A stretch of 64,000 nt of DNA from Aaosphaeria pasadenensis (Eukaryota; Ascomycota; Dothideomycetes; Pleosporales): NCBI GenBank assembly GCA_022813625.1, contig JAKLMB010000024.1, forward strand, positions 434,001 to 498,000. Reading direction: 5' to 3'. The notes below the pieces were generated by a model, which saw only the letters and a program-made list of their open reading frames with translations, searched no databases and was not told the DNA's origin. The stretch's first letter is position 1. Every line of letters starts with the position of its first letter. The position numbers and the translations under genes were made by a program. This document shows positions 12,176-25,700 of the stretch, in pieces.

Positions 12176-13517
12176 TGGTTGTTTATGGGTTTGAGGAGAG
12201 TGGTAGTTCATGCCTCTGGCATGTCGCCTTTCTCACCACTAAATGATCGAGGCGCTGATTTAGTTTGCTTGACGATGACGGCGGGAAAGCGTATATCTAT
12301 GTATGTACTTACGAACTTATGTACAGAACATGACATCGCGTCTACGTAGGTACGTATCCTCCCCACGTCTCAAGTAAGGACTTTACATCGCTGCTCCATT
12401 ACGAGAAATGGATCGGAAACAAACCCTTTTGTTAGCACCTTTTTCATACATTATGAAGACTTCGTTCGTGTATGGTGTAGTCACGAAGGTGGAATACGTC
12501 CAATGCCCTCCACGTCGCTGATTGGCCTGCAGACGGGACTGTATGCTGTAGATTTGTTTTTTCAGACAGAGGTTTTGCGTGATTTGAGTACTGAATTGAC
12601 CGTTTGATTGTTTGGGAGATCGAAGGTTTATCGAGTGAAGCGGTTGACTGATAATGGGACAATTATTCGCAGATCACTTCCCAACGCGACGATTCCGATC
12701 ACATAAGGCTCACTCGCCCCGTGCGATAAGATATGAGCGCGCTTCTTGAGCGGTGGGAAGTTGTGGGTATGGTGAGATCTGGTTCTATAGGTATACATGT
12801 TATAGGTTTGTGTCTCCAGATATGCATGAATACGGTTCATGGAGCATGTTTATGTCCCATCGTAGTCATGAATTCGCGAAGCACCTACCCAAATAGTCCA
12901 TGAACAGTCCAGAAAAGAAAAAGAAAGGCGTAACAATCCCTCTAAGATCACCCATCTAAAACAAAAGAAGAAAAACCAGATCAATCAATTAAGTCTCCGA
13001 TCCCCGACCACCGACCATATTGCAACGTAGTATACCTCTCAAATGGCAAGTATCTACGCGCAGGCGTAAGCCTCAAACTCCGACCCAGCCAAACATCAAC
13101 TCCCCGACCTCCGACGCCCCTTACGCCGCCTTCTTTCGGCACCCGGAAGGAATAAGAAAATACGAGCCTGTCCTTCCTTCCCAGCTTAGCTCGATTCTAT
13201 ACCACCAGGATTCTTTTTATTTTCCACCTTCGTTTATGCTTTTGTTCTATCCTAAAGAGGATTGGGAGGATGATGATGATGATGTGCGGTATGGGGATGG
13301 GGGCCCAGCTGAAATGTGTGGATGTATGCATGTAGGTAGGTTAGGTGTTAGGAGCGAGGGTTTGAGGTATGAGGTAATAATGTATGTATGTGAGTGAGCG
13401 AGCTGAGGGAATTTACTCTGGATGTCGACGAGTAACTCACACGTAAACGTAGAAGCAAGAAGGCAAAGCAAAGCCCAAGATGGGAAATCCATCGACGAAC
13501 CAACCAATTCACTTCAT

Positions 13518-13539
13518 CCATACCATACCATACCATACC
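13518..13539. repeat. CCATA pentanucleotide microsatellite
   Basis: Four consecutive copies of the CCATA unit, in noncoding DNA. Confidence 0.8.
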
Positions 13540-15822
13540 GTCCCACCGTAAACCCCTCGTCTCGTCTACCACGCCCTACCACCGCTAGCTAGTGACCGCC
13601 GTGACGTGAAAAACTTTATCAGATCAAACTTTTGCTTTTTTTTTCCTGCCTGCTCTCGGTGACGTCGATCGCGTGCGTCTCTCCCGCTCCATCGTGGCTT
13701 GTTTAGGTTTTTTCTCCCCAAGGTCAGCTGCATGGCCGGGCCATGCCGTTTTGTAACGAATCGGACCTATCAAAATGCTCGGCTGCCCTTGTATGCACGA
13801 GTATTTTCCTTACCTTCCCGCTCCAGGCGCAACGCAATTGTTCTACACAGTATGTATGCATGGAACGGCGGCGCGGGCTGGACTAGTGGGGTGAAGGGAG
13901 ACTGGGTTACTGGTCTACTGGTCTACATACTGGTTTGCAGGTTTGCATGCCTAGCGAACTGCCGGCCGCGATGGAAAAAAGGTGGGTAGAGAAGGCGTTA
14001 TTATCATGGGCGATGTCGGATGTTCGAAAGAAGGGTAGCCGTAGCGCTGACAGGGCTGGGGGATTGGGATGGGGATTCACGTTGCAGAGGAACGGAGGGG
14101 TTTCGACGGTACGGGCCTGGCTTCCCGATGTCGTTTGGACTAGAGGTTTTGGCCTTGCCGTCAGCGGCTTGAGGGCAGGGGAGGTTATTGATGGTTTAGA
14201 AAAGAGTAGTTGCTAGGTATCTGGGTATAGTTTGCTAGGAGGTGAAATCTATGAGGAGGTGGGCACTCTGGATTCTATCTAATCGTACCATTGTTGCTCG
14301 GAGGTTTGATGCAGGGATTAGTACCATTCTAGAAGTTTTATTCGTTGTTTGTCATATGTACATGTACATGTACATGTTGATAATGCAGTTGTTGCTGCCC
14401 TGCGTATACGCCGTGCTCTCACTGTAACGCGACGCAGGACCGTGTGGCCTGACTCTGACTTGGACTCTGGTACGGAGTGCTCTGTACTGTCTGGATTTGA
14501 TTGAACGGCAGTGAACATGAGGGGACATGTGTTTTAGCATGACGACAGCGGGCATACGCGGCAAGTCACTGCGCCTCGTCGTCTCTGGGTATGCAAGTTA
14601 GTGGTAGTCGTGGTGGTAGTGCTGGCCCTGATGCGACGGTTTGGTAAAAGAAACGCATCGCAGGGTTAATGCGACGTTCCTGGCTAACGGAAGAGGGAAT
14701 GGCTTCGATCTGATAAGAAAGCTGGGCGTGGTCAGAAAGGAATCGAAGAGTATTTCTGATCAAAAGGTGGAGGTCTTGGATGCTTGAGTTCTTGGGTTCG
14801 GTGGACGTGTTGGCGGTTTGGCGGTGCCAGTGTTACTCGTAGTTGGCTGAAATCTTCCCCCTGCCCTGCATGCCTACCTGGTTGCCTTGTACAGTATGTG
14901 TTACAGCGACGACTGCAGGCTTGGTGGTGTTGTGTTACCAGAGGCTGAGAATCATCATGTTGGTCCACCACGGCACAGCGCATCACCTCAAAAAAAAAGT
15001 AGCCGCATCAAGGTTCTTCTTCATCTCGACCCATGAGGAGGCCGTGGTGACCCCCATTCCTTCCCATTCCTTCCATTCTCCACTATCCACTATCCATTAT
15101 CCATCCCAATCCCGTATCCCTCCCCTCCGCCCGGCCACCGGCGTTGTGAGCACTAGACTCTGATATTGCTGCTGTTCCATCCTATGAGAGATGCTGTTGG
15201 AGTCAATCGATGCGCGAGGGCGGGGGTCGTGAGGCTAGGTATTCGGCTACACGGTCGCACAACGTCAGCGACTCGGGGTTCTGCATTATTATCGCGACCC
15301 TGTCTCTCGGAGGTGAAGATTTTAGCTCTTCATGTGAGTGCGTCGAAATGGGATGAAGCAGTCGATGATCGTTAGCGTCGCGTATCGACCAACCGGTGGG
15401 GGGAGGAGGATGGAGGGGGCGGAAGAGGGAGGGATGGACAGCTGGACAATGGTACGAGTAGTAAGAGAAGAGAGGTAGACATAAAAAGGCTTCGTGCTCG
15501 AGGTTTTGTTCAAAGTAGAATATTTTTGTCTTGACATGTCGACCTGTTGACCTGGCTTGTACCATACATACACACATACCTATATACCTACAGTGTATTC
15601 ATTGTTGGACTACTATCACGACTACAGTCCACTACTTGTACAGTACTACTGTCTACTGTTGCTACTACTGGGGATACTCTGGTACGTTGTTGTTGAGCTA
15701 CCACCCGCCTCGTCCACTCTGCACAGTACAAACCTCTCTACACTACCCTTACCCTTACTATCATCCTCCACTATCTCTTCTACTTTTCCTCTACTGGGAA
15801 TTCTGGTACCATTTTATTCATG

Positions 15823-16427
15823 TACTATACCCTCCTCCCTCTAGTCCCTTGGTCACTTTCCTCTATTGAGTCCGGGTGCACTACACACAGCACTACAAGT
15901 ACCCTACCACCTAGTCTCCCCCCCTACTAGTACAATACGCAACAAAACCATACTCTCCCGTTTTTTCTTCTTCCTCTTAAGTCTCCAACTAATTTACCCT
16001 CAAAAAGAATTCCCAACTAAACTCCTTTTTCTTCCTCGAACCCAGGGACTCTCTCAATCACACAAGCCCCTACGGTCCCCTACCCAGGCCAGACTAGTCC
16101 TGTACTTTCTCAACCACCAAACCCTTCATCCTCCAAAACTCCTTCTCAATCACCCAATTGCCACTTCCAGATCGCCCGCTACCCAGACCGCAATTTGCCT
16201 TTGTCACCACCAGTTCACCTCCCACTACTTAATCAGCGGTGAAGACGCCTCCCCCCGCCAACACTTCGTTATCACACATATAACTACTTTCTCTTTCATA
16301 CTCTCTCCCCCCTTTCTCTCCCTCTTCCACTTCCACTTCCCTGGAATCCACCCCACCTCTGTATCACCCCTTACAACAATCCCCCTCGCAACTTTCCCCT
16401 CCTACAAAACGTTGGAATACCGCAGCC
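15823..16427 (+). promoter_or_regulatory. ATG-free, C/T-rich leader of HMG-CoA synthase
   Basis: For 605 bases before the start codon there is no ATG in any frame, reading row by row. The strand is strongly pyrimidine-rich. This is what a long 5' untranslated region under selection against upstream starts looks like. Its transcription start is not known. Confidence 0.5.
16346..16370 (+). promoter_or_regulatory. Possible sterol-regulatory-element-like sites
   Basis: ATCCACCCCAC at 16346-16356 and ATCACCCC at 16363-16370 resemble the sterol regulatory element ATCACCCCAC. HMG-CoA synthase is a classic SREBP target. The match is imperfect, and the sites lie within the probable leader in C-rich sequence, where chance matches are likely. 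Confidence 0.2.
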
Positions 16428-18095
16428 ATGGCCGCCCGTCCCTCCAACATCGGTATCAAGGCCATTGAGCTTTACTTCCCCAGCCAGGTAAGTTTCTGGA
16501 CCCTTGAATTCGCTCCCCAGGGCTGTCTAAACAGTTCATGGACGATTTCGAGCACACCTACACCCCAAAAATTCTAAGAAAAACCCCACATCCCACCTTT
16601 TCTAACCCAATTTCCACAGTGCGTCGACCAGGCCGAACTCGAGAAGTTCGATGGCGTTTCCACCGGCAAATACACCATTGGTCTCGGCCAGACCAAGATG
16701 TCCTTCTGTGACGACCGTGAGGGTGAGTATCCCAGCAAAACGTCCCGCAATCTTTGCGGAAAAACCCCCTGTCCAAAGGACCAGAAACTGATTTGTTGCT
16801 GCCTGCAGATATCTACTCCCTCGCTCTCACCACCGTCACCTCCCTATTCAAGAAATACAATGTGGACCCCAACTCCATCGGTCGTTTGGAAGTGGGCACC
16901 GAGACCCTGCTCGACAAGTCCAAATCCGTCAAGTCTGTGCTCATGCAGCTTTTCGAGGAATCAGGCAACTACAATGTCGAGGGTGTGGATACCGTGAACG
17001 CCTGCTACGGAGGCACCAACGCTCTTTTCAACTCGGTTAACTGGATGGAATCCTCCGCATGGGACGGACGCGACGCTGTCGTCGTTGCTGGAGATATCGC
17101 TCTCTACAAGAAGGGTAACGCCCGCCCAACTGGTGGAGCCGGCTGCGTGGCTATGCTCATCGGCCCTGACGCCCCTATCGCCTTCGAGCCAGGCCTACGC
17201 GGCTCTTACGTTAGGCACGCCTACGATTTCTACAAGCCAGACTTGACCAGCGAGTACCCAATCGTCGATGGCCATTTCTCCATCCAATGCTACACCGAGG
17301 CCGTTGATGCCTGCTACAAGGCTTACAACGCTCGCGAGACGACCCTGAAGTCCCAGTCCAATGGAACCAATGGACATGCACAGGAGCAGGAGACTCCATT
17401 GGACCGATTCGACTACATGTGCTTCCACGCCCCTACCTGCAAACTCGTCGCCAAGTCTTATGCTCGCATGTTGTACAATGATTTCCTGACAAACCCCGCC
17501 AACCCCATCTTTGCTGAGGTTGCGCCCGAGCTTCGCGATCTCGATTACAAGACCTCTGTCACCGACAAGGCCGTCGAGAAGACCTTCATGGGTCTCTCCA
17601 AGAAGCGCTTCGCCGCCCGCGTCCAGCCCAGCATCCAGGTCCCCACCCAGTGCGGTAACATGTACTGCGGCAGTGTCTACGGATCTCTTGTCTCCTTGAT
17701 CGCCAACATCGACAGCGAGGCTTCCAATGGCAAGCGCATCGGCTTGTTCAGCTACGGCAGCGGTCTCGCCTCTTCCCTCTTCTCTTTGAAGATCCGCGGT
17801 AGCCTCGCCGAGATCCAGAAGAAGTCTGACATCCACGCCCGTTTGGACGCCCGCCGCGTCGTCGAGCCCCAGGTTTATGATGATGTAAGATGCTTCTTAC
17901 CCCCCTTCAATTCCTTAGCATTGTTCTTAGAACCACGTGACTAACTTCCCTTTTCAGATGTGCAACCTCCGCGAGCGCGCCCACTTGAAGAAGGACTACA
18001 CTCCCCAGGGCAGCATTGACGGCATCCTCCCTGGTACCTACTACCTCACCGGCATTGACGGCATGTTCCGACGAACATACGCCATCAAGGAGTAA
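16428..18095 (+). CDS. ERG13: Hydroxymethylglutaryl-CoA synthase
   Basis: Condenses acetyl-CoA with acetoacetyl-CoA to HMG-CoA, the committed feed into the mevalonate and ergosterol pathway, in the cytosol. Exons 16428-16487, 16620-16722, 16809-17884 and 17958-18095 give 458 residues, the normal family length. Catalytic residues are visible: Glu82 in RLEVGTET, Cys120 in [10 protein letters not shown] and His261 in [10 protein letters not shown]. The conserved [10 protein letters not shown] and [10 protein letters not shown] segments are present near the C-terminus. The start follows directly from [18 protein letters not shown], which aligns with the usual N-terminus. A long ATG-free leader precedes it. 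Some Pezizomycotina carry a second HMGS in siderophore clusters; no such cluster genes flank this one, so the housekeeping copy is likely. Confidence 0.97.
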
Positions 18096-18794
18096 ACGGT
18101 CTTTATTTTCCTTCTCCAAAGACTCATATTCGATTCTTCTTCTATACTTTGCTGCATTTTGGGCATTTGCAGGAGTCATTTGATGATCCAACGACCGTCC
18201 TCGCGAGCTGCAACATTTTTCCTTCTTTGACCTAAATTTTCCAAACCGTGTCTCGGTAATTATTGGCATAGACTAAAGGGCAGCACGCATGATACCAGTG
18301 TGCGATGATTTGATGAGCGCCAGGAACCAACAATATATTACGATGGGACATATGGAGCGGCGGCGGATCGGAGACCAAGGTGTCTGGACGCCCGCTCGAG
18401 AGAAAGAATTAACTCGATTAGATAATTTAATACTGTTTGTGCAACGCAATCAACTCAATTGTCTGGCTCTGCGTAGCTGGAACCTCAAGACAACTCTCGC
18501 TTTAAGTCAATGGCTTTGAATATGTTTCGTTCTGATGTACACTTTATACGTCTCTTCGCTTTTCCTCGTACAGACAACACCGACCACACAATCTCTCCAC
18601 ATTTGAGCTGAGATCTCCCCAAATCGAATTGCTTTTGTCCGTCCCAATGCAATGACCCCAAGCTTTTAGCAAAACACAACACCTCCGACAAGAACGCCGA
18701 AACCCAATGCAATGATATCATCCGTCCACACACTCTCATTCTCTCTCTCTCTCTCTCCATACCCTCCCTTCAGAACCTCGTCAGCTCTCCCGCC
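18096..18794. other. Convergent 3' region with CT microsatellite
   Basis: This lies between the 3' ends of HMG-CoA synthase and COX16. It carries a CT dinucleotide run at about 18739-18757. No gene was seen; probably both 3' untranslated regions. Confidence 0.6.
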
Positions 18795-19210
18795 TCATTC
18801 CAAAATCCCATCAATCTCCCCCGGCAACCTCTTAACCCTCCTCTGCTCCCAGTCCTCCAAATCCTTCGCCTGAAGTCTCTGTTCTCCACATTAGCCCAAC
18901 TCTCTCCCCCCCATAACCCAACTCAGGTAGCAGCAAAACTCACATAAAACTCATCCTTCATATTAACCTTTCTCCGATTCTGCGTCAGCCCCATCTTCTC
19001 CTCCTGACTGATCTGCTTGATCTTGTTGTCGTGGCGCTCGTAGCGCAGGGCCGTGGCCGGCGTCAGCATGAAGGAGCCCGCGACGATGGTGGCGAGGAAG
19101 GGGAGGCCGAAGAGGAGGAAGGGGTGTTTTTGCAGCGACCGTCGGTAGCGGGAGGCGATGGAGTTGGGGAGCGTCGAGGCGAAGGACTTGGATGTGAATG
19201 GTCCGCCCAT
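18795..19210 (-). CDS. COX16: Cytochrome c oxidase assembly protein COX16
   Basis: A small mitochondrial inner-membrane protein needed for assembly of complex IV. Exons 18944-19210 and 18795-18878 flank a 65-bp intron and give 116 residues. The family core is clear: YRRSLQKHPFLLFGLPF, then a transmembrane segment with GSFMLTPATALRYERHD, then KNRRKV-like NRRKVNMKDEFY, and a C-terminal DLEDWEQRRVKRLPGE. I chose the ATG at 19210 (MGGPFTSKSF); an in-frame upstream ATG at 19411 would add 67 residues of low-complexity sequence unlike the family. It is head-to-head with the checkpoint kinase at 19715. Confidence 0.93.
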
Positions 19211-19714
19211 CGCTGCGTTTCGTGGCCGGAGATCCTGAGATCTGGTTTTTGGGGGGCAATTGGGGAGAAAAAGTGGTGATGTTGAAAATGCGGGAATGCG
19301 GCGGTGGTGTGAGTGGTGGAGTGGGATGATGGACGATGATAATGGGGAACGGGCGGTTTCCCAATGATGGGGATGAATTGGGTTTGGCGGCTTGGCGTTT
19401 CCACATGACACCGCGCATGGCTGTTGTGACGCGTTTCGAGGTGTATGTGTGCCTAATCAATCCACATCTCTCTTTTTTCCGCATTTTTCTTGATCGACGG
19501 TTGATGGTTTGGTGAACGCTTTTGGAAAGGAAAGAGATAGGAATCGTTTGAAAGCAATACTGTACATTTGGATCCCAGGAAATAGATCCTTGCCGTTTTC
19601 TTGGAAGTGCTGGATTCCGTCGATATAAATCTTCTCCTCGCCCGTACAGCATCCCTAGAATATATCCTTGCATGCAGACATTCTCGACATGAGCGATTGA
19701 TAAATACTCCCACC
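19211..19714. promoter_or_regulatory. Divergent promoter COX16 / UvsB
   Basis: The 504-bp gap between two opposite start codons must serve both genes. No specific element stands out. Confidence 0.5.
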
Positions 19715-22700
19715 ATGGCCCGCAGAAGCGGGACTTCGACTAGATCTCTGGCTCCACCACCACCGCCGGCACCAAACCCAACCGCAAACAATGGACTTCC
19801 GCCGCCGTCGACCATCGCAGCTCAAATTGTCGACACCGCCGCCAATGCCAACGACCAGCGGGAGCCCGAGTCGAAGCGGAAGTTCGAGCAACTCCTAGAC
19901 GACTACCTGAACGACCCGATCACCCGGGCAGACGATCCAGACTCCCTGCTTATCAAACTAATCTACCTCGTGACGCAAGCCGGACTGGACGTACTCCTCG
20001 ACGACAACCCCTTCGGCGTCGACCTCCTCCTCCCACCGGCCCTCAAGAGCATCGCCGCCATCCAGGTCACCGTCCAACTGCGGCCGCATCTGCTGCTCAG
20101 CGCGAAGGAGGAGACGGACGACGGGACGCCGCATCCGCCGCTGTTCGTCTGGCTGCTCCCGAAGATCTTGGGCTTGCTCGGGCAGAAGGCGCTCGGGGCG
20201 ATCCAGCACGAGCTGCGGGAGCTATTGGCGACGTTCGTGGGCGCGCTTGCTCGGGCGTCGAGTACGCGCGAATATGCGTTGTCCATCGAAACGATCTATC
20301 GGTCTTGCGTTGATAGTAGGTCCTTTCGTGCTATCTTTAGAGAACTAGCTTATGAATGTCTTAGGTATCATCCTCGCTCTCGAGGACTCCAACGAAATTG
20401 TGCGGAGCGCCAGTCCTTCTATCAAAGTGATCCTGCCGCCATCAAGCAGTATCAGTGACATCTGGCCCGACAGCCAGAACTTCGTCGCCCTGCCTCAGGG
20501 GTCACAGCGGGTCGTCACATCTCGGCCGCAGGCTATTCTGATAGGATTCCACCTCGTGCAAGTGTTCATGAGATGCGGTGATAGGGGTGGCCGCAACAAC
20601 AACGCCCCGGTGCTTTCTCTCTTCCGCGAGAACTTCCTGCCGTGGATCATCGACTGCAGCCATGCTCTGTGGCAGGATTACAAGCAATGGCACAGCCATG
20701 TGGGGAGATCGACTGCGTTTGACGAGATAGAGACGGCGATCCTAGATGTCTTGGAAGCGCTGGTTCTCTCAGGGAGTGTGGAAGATGAACATCATCGCTC
20801 GTCTAAAGTCGTGGCCGCGCTGTCTTCTCATATTGTAGATCTCGTTAAGGCTTCATATACATCGCCGCTGTCGACTAATAATCAGGTTTTGTTGGCGTCG
20901 CTTTTGACAAGAGTGCGAGGGCGGTATCTGGTACCGCAGAGTGATGATCCAGCTCAGCAACATTCTCGTCGGGATTTGAAGAGAGTGACTCTGGACTACG
21001 TCGAAATTGCGATTGCAAGTGCCTGTCAAAATGTGACGGCATTTAGTACCCTGATCAGAGATCTGCAGGTAAGATTCGAATGTTACTTGCGTAATACCGG
21101 GTGCTCACATACCGCAGCTCGCTTTCTGTCTATGGACTTCTCCTGGCGACTGGCCTTCGGAAGTGGATGACATACGGCAAAGCCTTTGCTCGTCCGCTAC
21201 GATTAGCTTCTCCGACGAGCAGCTACAACAGGATTCAATCTCTGTGACAACCACGTTCAGACAGTTGAATGCCCCGGAGTCCCCGCGCGCTTCCAAGCGG
21301 CAGAAGACTGTGCCTGATGAGGATGAGGATGAGGATCTGTCACGGAAGGAATATGATAGACTTATTCAGTTCGTTGCAGGGGCAACGGATGGTGATTCTA
21401 TGGCTGATCTATCTGGACTTCATACGTCTATCGCGTAGGTCACTCCCAACCAGATTTAGCTTTGAAGGAGCTAATTTTATCGTAGGAGCACGTATCTCAA
21501 TATCTCGGAAGCAGAGCAGTGCGAGCTCTTGCTCGCATTCGGCAGAATACCCTGTGCAGGAGCCAAGTGTCTCGTTCCCGCACACGACATCCAGACGCCC
21601 GCGAAGACAACATGTCGTATATGCGACGACGCTGGCAAATCTCCACGGGATCGCAGCATATACTGGAACGAGGCCAACGACCAAACTTCCGATTGGAAAG
21701 ACATCATCGCCGCTCTTCTAGCGATCACAGAGATACCAGAGTTCCGCGACTCATCCAAGCCACGAGTCGTCATGGCGTTCACGATTGGGCGCGTGTTCAA
21801 CCACATCTCGGATTCGGAGTATCTGAACCTGGAGTTCTGCTCCTTGGGGCAGTGGCTGCTGGGTTCTATGAACAGGTCGCTGAGGGAACTTAGGGTTGCG
21901 GCTGCGTATGTGACAAACGCTTCGTGCATTCAATAGACACTGTCGTGCTAACTTTGCTACTAGACATGCGTTAATGGTCTTTCTGCGCGACGACATCGCC
22001 AAATCGGTCAGGGATAAGAACCGCTGGTCGAGCTTGGGATTCTTCCAAGAGCTATCTGGGAGGGAAAGTCACCTTGGGAAGCAAATTACGCTGATCATGG
22101 CGTATGGACAAGCTGCACGGTGAGCCTTGGTTACCTTGGTGTGAGATATAAAGCTAATGTTCTGTCGAAAGGGTTTGCGGCGAGGCAGAGTTACAGATCA
22201 TACTTCTCCGTCTTGTTGAGTTTTTGGGCCATCCGCATAGATTGGTCCATGGTACGGCTTATGATGAGGTAAGTGACTTCTGCTTCCTTTGGTGTTTGAT
22301 GCTAAATTGGATAGATATCATCCATCGCACTTGCTCTTGATACCGATCCGTTCTCCATGATGCGACCATTCTGGAGAAGCATCGGCATCCTAGTCATGAA
22401 AGATCTCTTCAGCAGGCCACAGAAAGTGACCCTCTTAGCCGATGTAGTCGGTCGCAAAGCCAGCGATCTCAAACTCGATCTCGCCGCCGACACGCTACCG
22501 ATGCTTGTCCTGACGAAGCGAAAAGACGTCCTGCAAGCGATCGCGCATTTACGAGGCAAGGACGTCAAGATCGAAAACATCATATCACAGCCACGCCAGA
22601 CTCTCGCGAGCATCCTGGCCCTGCTACTCTGCCAGCCTGTCGCGAATCCAGAGCAGAATGCCTGGGAGACGCTGATTGAGGTCGCGCCGCAGTTTGAGAA

Positions 22701-25700
22701 GGAGTACGATCTCGCGCGGCTCATACAGCTGGAGGTCGTCCTCGTCGCCTGCGAGATCTTGAAACTTGCTGCCGATGACGACGATTCAAAGAAGCCACAG
22801 GTAAGAGAATCTTATCCCCCCCGGGCATAGGACATATGCTGATTTGATATAGTATCATCGGGCATTCTACTCGCTTGCCGCGCTCGCGGAAACAAGGCCC
22901 GGGCAACGAAAGGTCGCGACGAAGAGATCGCTGGATTCGTTTTTCGAGTTCAACATCCTCGGTATCATGGCAAACTTCTCAGAGGTTCTAGATGCACCGT
23001 TGGCGAACCACCCGCTGCTGGAACGAAAGCGATGCGTAGGGGCTATCCGGGAGATGATAGGGTTGGCTAAAGATGATGCCAGCTTGGCTTTACCTCAAGT
23101 AAGTAGATAGGAGTCTTTATGTCCGGTACTGTCGGCTGACCTATTTTGTCTAGATCAGAGCCTGTTTGCAGTCCGCCATGGCAGACGCCCATCTCTGCGA
23201 TCAGAGCTTTTCGGTTTGGTCCGCTCTGTTGAAGGTGCTGCCAGAAGAGGATCTTGAGGTCATTGTCGATCAGACGTTTGCCCTTATCGCACAGAACTGG
23301 GAATCATTCTCGGACGATACGAGGCTGCTTGCTTCTGGAACGATTGACTATCTTCACAAGAAGCATGAGCCGCTGCTGCGAGAACGAGTGGACTATCTAC
23401 CGTCTATGGGTTCAATCACGATGCTATCCAAATGGGAGGGAGAGGTGGCGCGTCTCAAAGCCAAGGTAGACAAAATCAGCTTCTTCAGCACTTTCAGCCG
23501 GCGTTGCAACGACCAGAACGCTGTGGTTGTTCGTCAAGCTTTGAAAGAGCTGGTGCCCTTCCTAGAGACAAACCAAAAGGTCCTACACGATGCTGCTGTC
23601 AGTCAGAAACCATTACCGGCTCTCCCAGCCCTGAGTCGATCTCTCCTCGATGCTTCTGTTCGGTTTGCAGAGGGCCACCCGGATATCCCGATTCTCTGTG
23701 CTCGGTGTCTCGGGCTCATTGGTGGCTTGGATCCGTATAAAGTCGAAACGGTCCGCGAGAAGAAACACGTCTTGGTGCTGTCGAACTTCGATCGCGCAAA
23801 GGAGGTCATCAATTTCTCGGCATTCCTCCTGGAAAACATCCTAGTCAAGGTTTTCCATTCAACGACTAATTCGAAGTCGCAAGGATATTTAGCCTACGTG
23901 ATGCAAGAGCTCTGCAAACACTGCGGCTTCAGCGACTTTGCATTCTCACGACCCCGATCATCGCAGACAGGCCCCGCCTGGGAGCGATGGGACCAGATCT
24001 CAGACGCCGTCCAGGGCACGCTGCAACCTTTCCTCAGCTCGAGGTACACGATACGCGCCCGCAACCAGATCACATACGAGCCCCCAGCGTACCCGATCTT
24101 CAACTCCGAAATAAGCCACGCTCACTGGCTACGCACGCTCGTGTACGATCTACTACAGAAGGGGAAGGGGCAGAATCCAGAGATGCTGTTCCCGGTCATG
24201 GCGAGGATTATCAGGGGCCACGATCTCTCGATATCGACGTTCCTGCTTCCGTACGCTGCGCTCAATGTGATCATCACCGGGAGCGAAAACGAGACGATGA
24301 TGGTAGGCCGCGAACTGTTGACGGTGCTGAAGACGGACATCCAAGGCGTCGACCAATCCGAAGTCACGAGGATCAAGCAATGCAGCGAGAACGTCTTCCA
24401 CGTGCTCGACTACTTCAACCTGTGGCTGCAGGAGAAGCGGAGGCAAGTCTCTGAAGCCAGAGTCATGGCGGGTAAGACAGGCCGTGGGATCTCAGAGGAC
24501 GAAGAGATGAACACGATCCGGCAGATCAGCGCCGTCGAAAGCATCACGCAGATGATCCCCGCCGAGGTCATATCCCGACGTTCGGTGGAGTGCGGATCCT
24601 ACGCTCGCGCCCTGTTCCACTGGGAGAAGCATTACCGCCAGGAGGAAGAAAAGTCGCAGAACACGGGCGTGTTCGCAAAGGACGAATTGCTGCAGCATTT
24701 GCAGTTCATCTATGCCCAGATTGACGAGCCGGATAGCATCGAGGGGATTTCTGCACATCTGCAGGTGCTTAATCCCGAACAGCAGGTCATGGAGCATCGA
24801 AAGGCGGGTCGTTGGACGGCGGCGCAGAGTTGGTATGAGCTCTCGCTTGCGGAGAATCCCGACGACGCGGAGTTGCAGATTAATCTTTTGACTTGTTTGA
24901 AGGAATCTGGACAATATGGTATGACTGGCTAGCTGGAGGAAATGAAAAGGCTTTTGCTAACATTGACGTAGATTCGATTCTAAACTGCGTTGACGGAATC
25001 AATGCTACCAAATCGGTCAGCTCTGACATCCTTCCCTTCGCCGCAGAAGCAGCTTGGTCGACCGGCAAATGGCCGCAGCTCGAAAGGGTACTTTCGCTGT
25101 CTCCTGCTGACCAGGGTGGGTCGTCCCACAACTTTAACGTGGGCATCGGAAGGGCCTTACTCGCACTGCGCAGCGGTCAACAGGAGGAGTTCAGCAAGAC
25201 CATAGAATCGCTACGAGCGGCCGTGGCAGCCGAGTTGTCACCAGCTACCACGGCTTCTATACATGCGAGCCACGACCATCTGATTAAACTTCATGTACTG
25301 TACGAGATTGAAGCGGTCAGTGGCACGTCAGAGAAGACGGTGACAGACCGAAAGGATTTGTTGGATCTATTGGAGTCGCGACTGGACGTCATAGGAGCAT
25401 ATACGTCTGATAAGCAATATGTACTCGGCGTTCGGCGTGCTGTGATGCAGCTATCCAAGTAAGTGTTCGGGGTTTCTATGGAGTGATCATCGCTAACTAA
25501 GCACCTCTAGGATCGAATTCACGACTCTGGATATCTCGTCCGCCTGGTTGACGACCGCCAGACTGGCACGAAAAGCAGAGTTCACGTCAACGGCGTTCAA
25601 TGCCGTGATGCATGCCGCACGTCTTGGTGACGATGCTTCTAAAATCGAATATTCCAAGCTCATGTGGAAAGACGGTCACCATCGGAAGGCTATACAAAAC

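Larger units (their letters stand above)
9304..16427. other. 7.1-kb divergent gene desert
   Basis: No credible gene was found on either strand between the starts of the membrane protein and HMG-CoA synthase. The open frames are short, lack splice-consistent partners and have no recognisable domain. The region holds simple repeats, a 14-bp palindrome (10839-10852), a degenerate tandem repeat (11481-12175), purine-rich DNA around 11150-11350 and the pyrimidine-rich leader of the next gene. It may contain unannotated long noncoding RNA. Confidence 0.6.

Noticed and set aside
15866..16468. 200-codon open frame across the HMG-CoA synthase start
   Set aside because: It has no ATG at all and arises because the leader is C/T-rich and therefore poor in stops.
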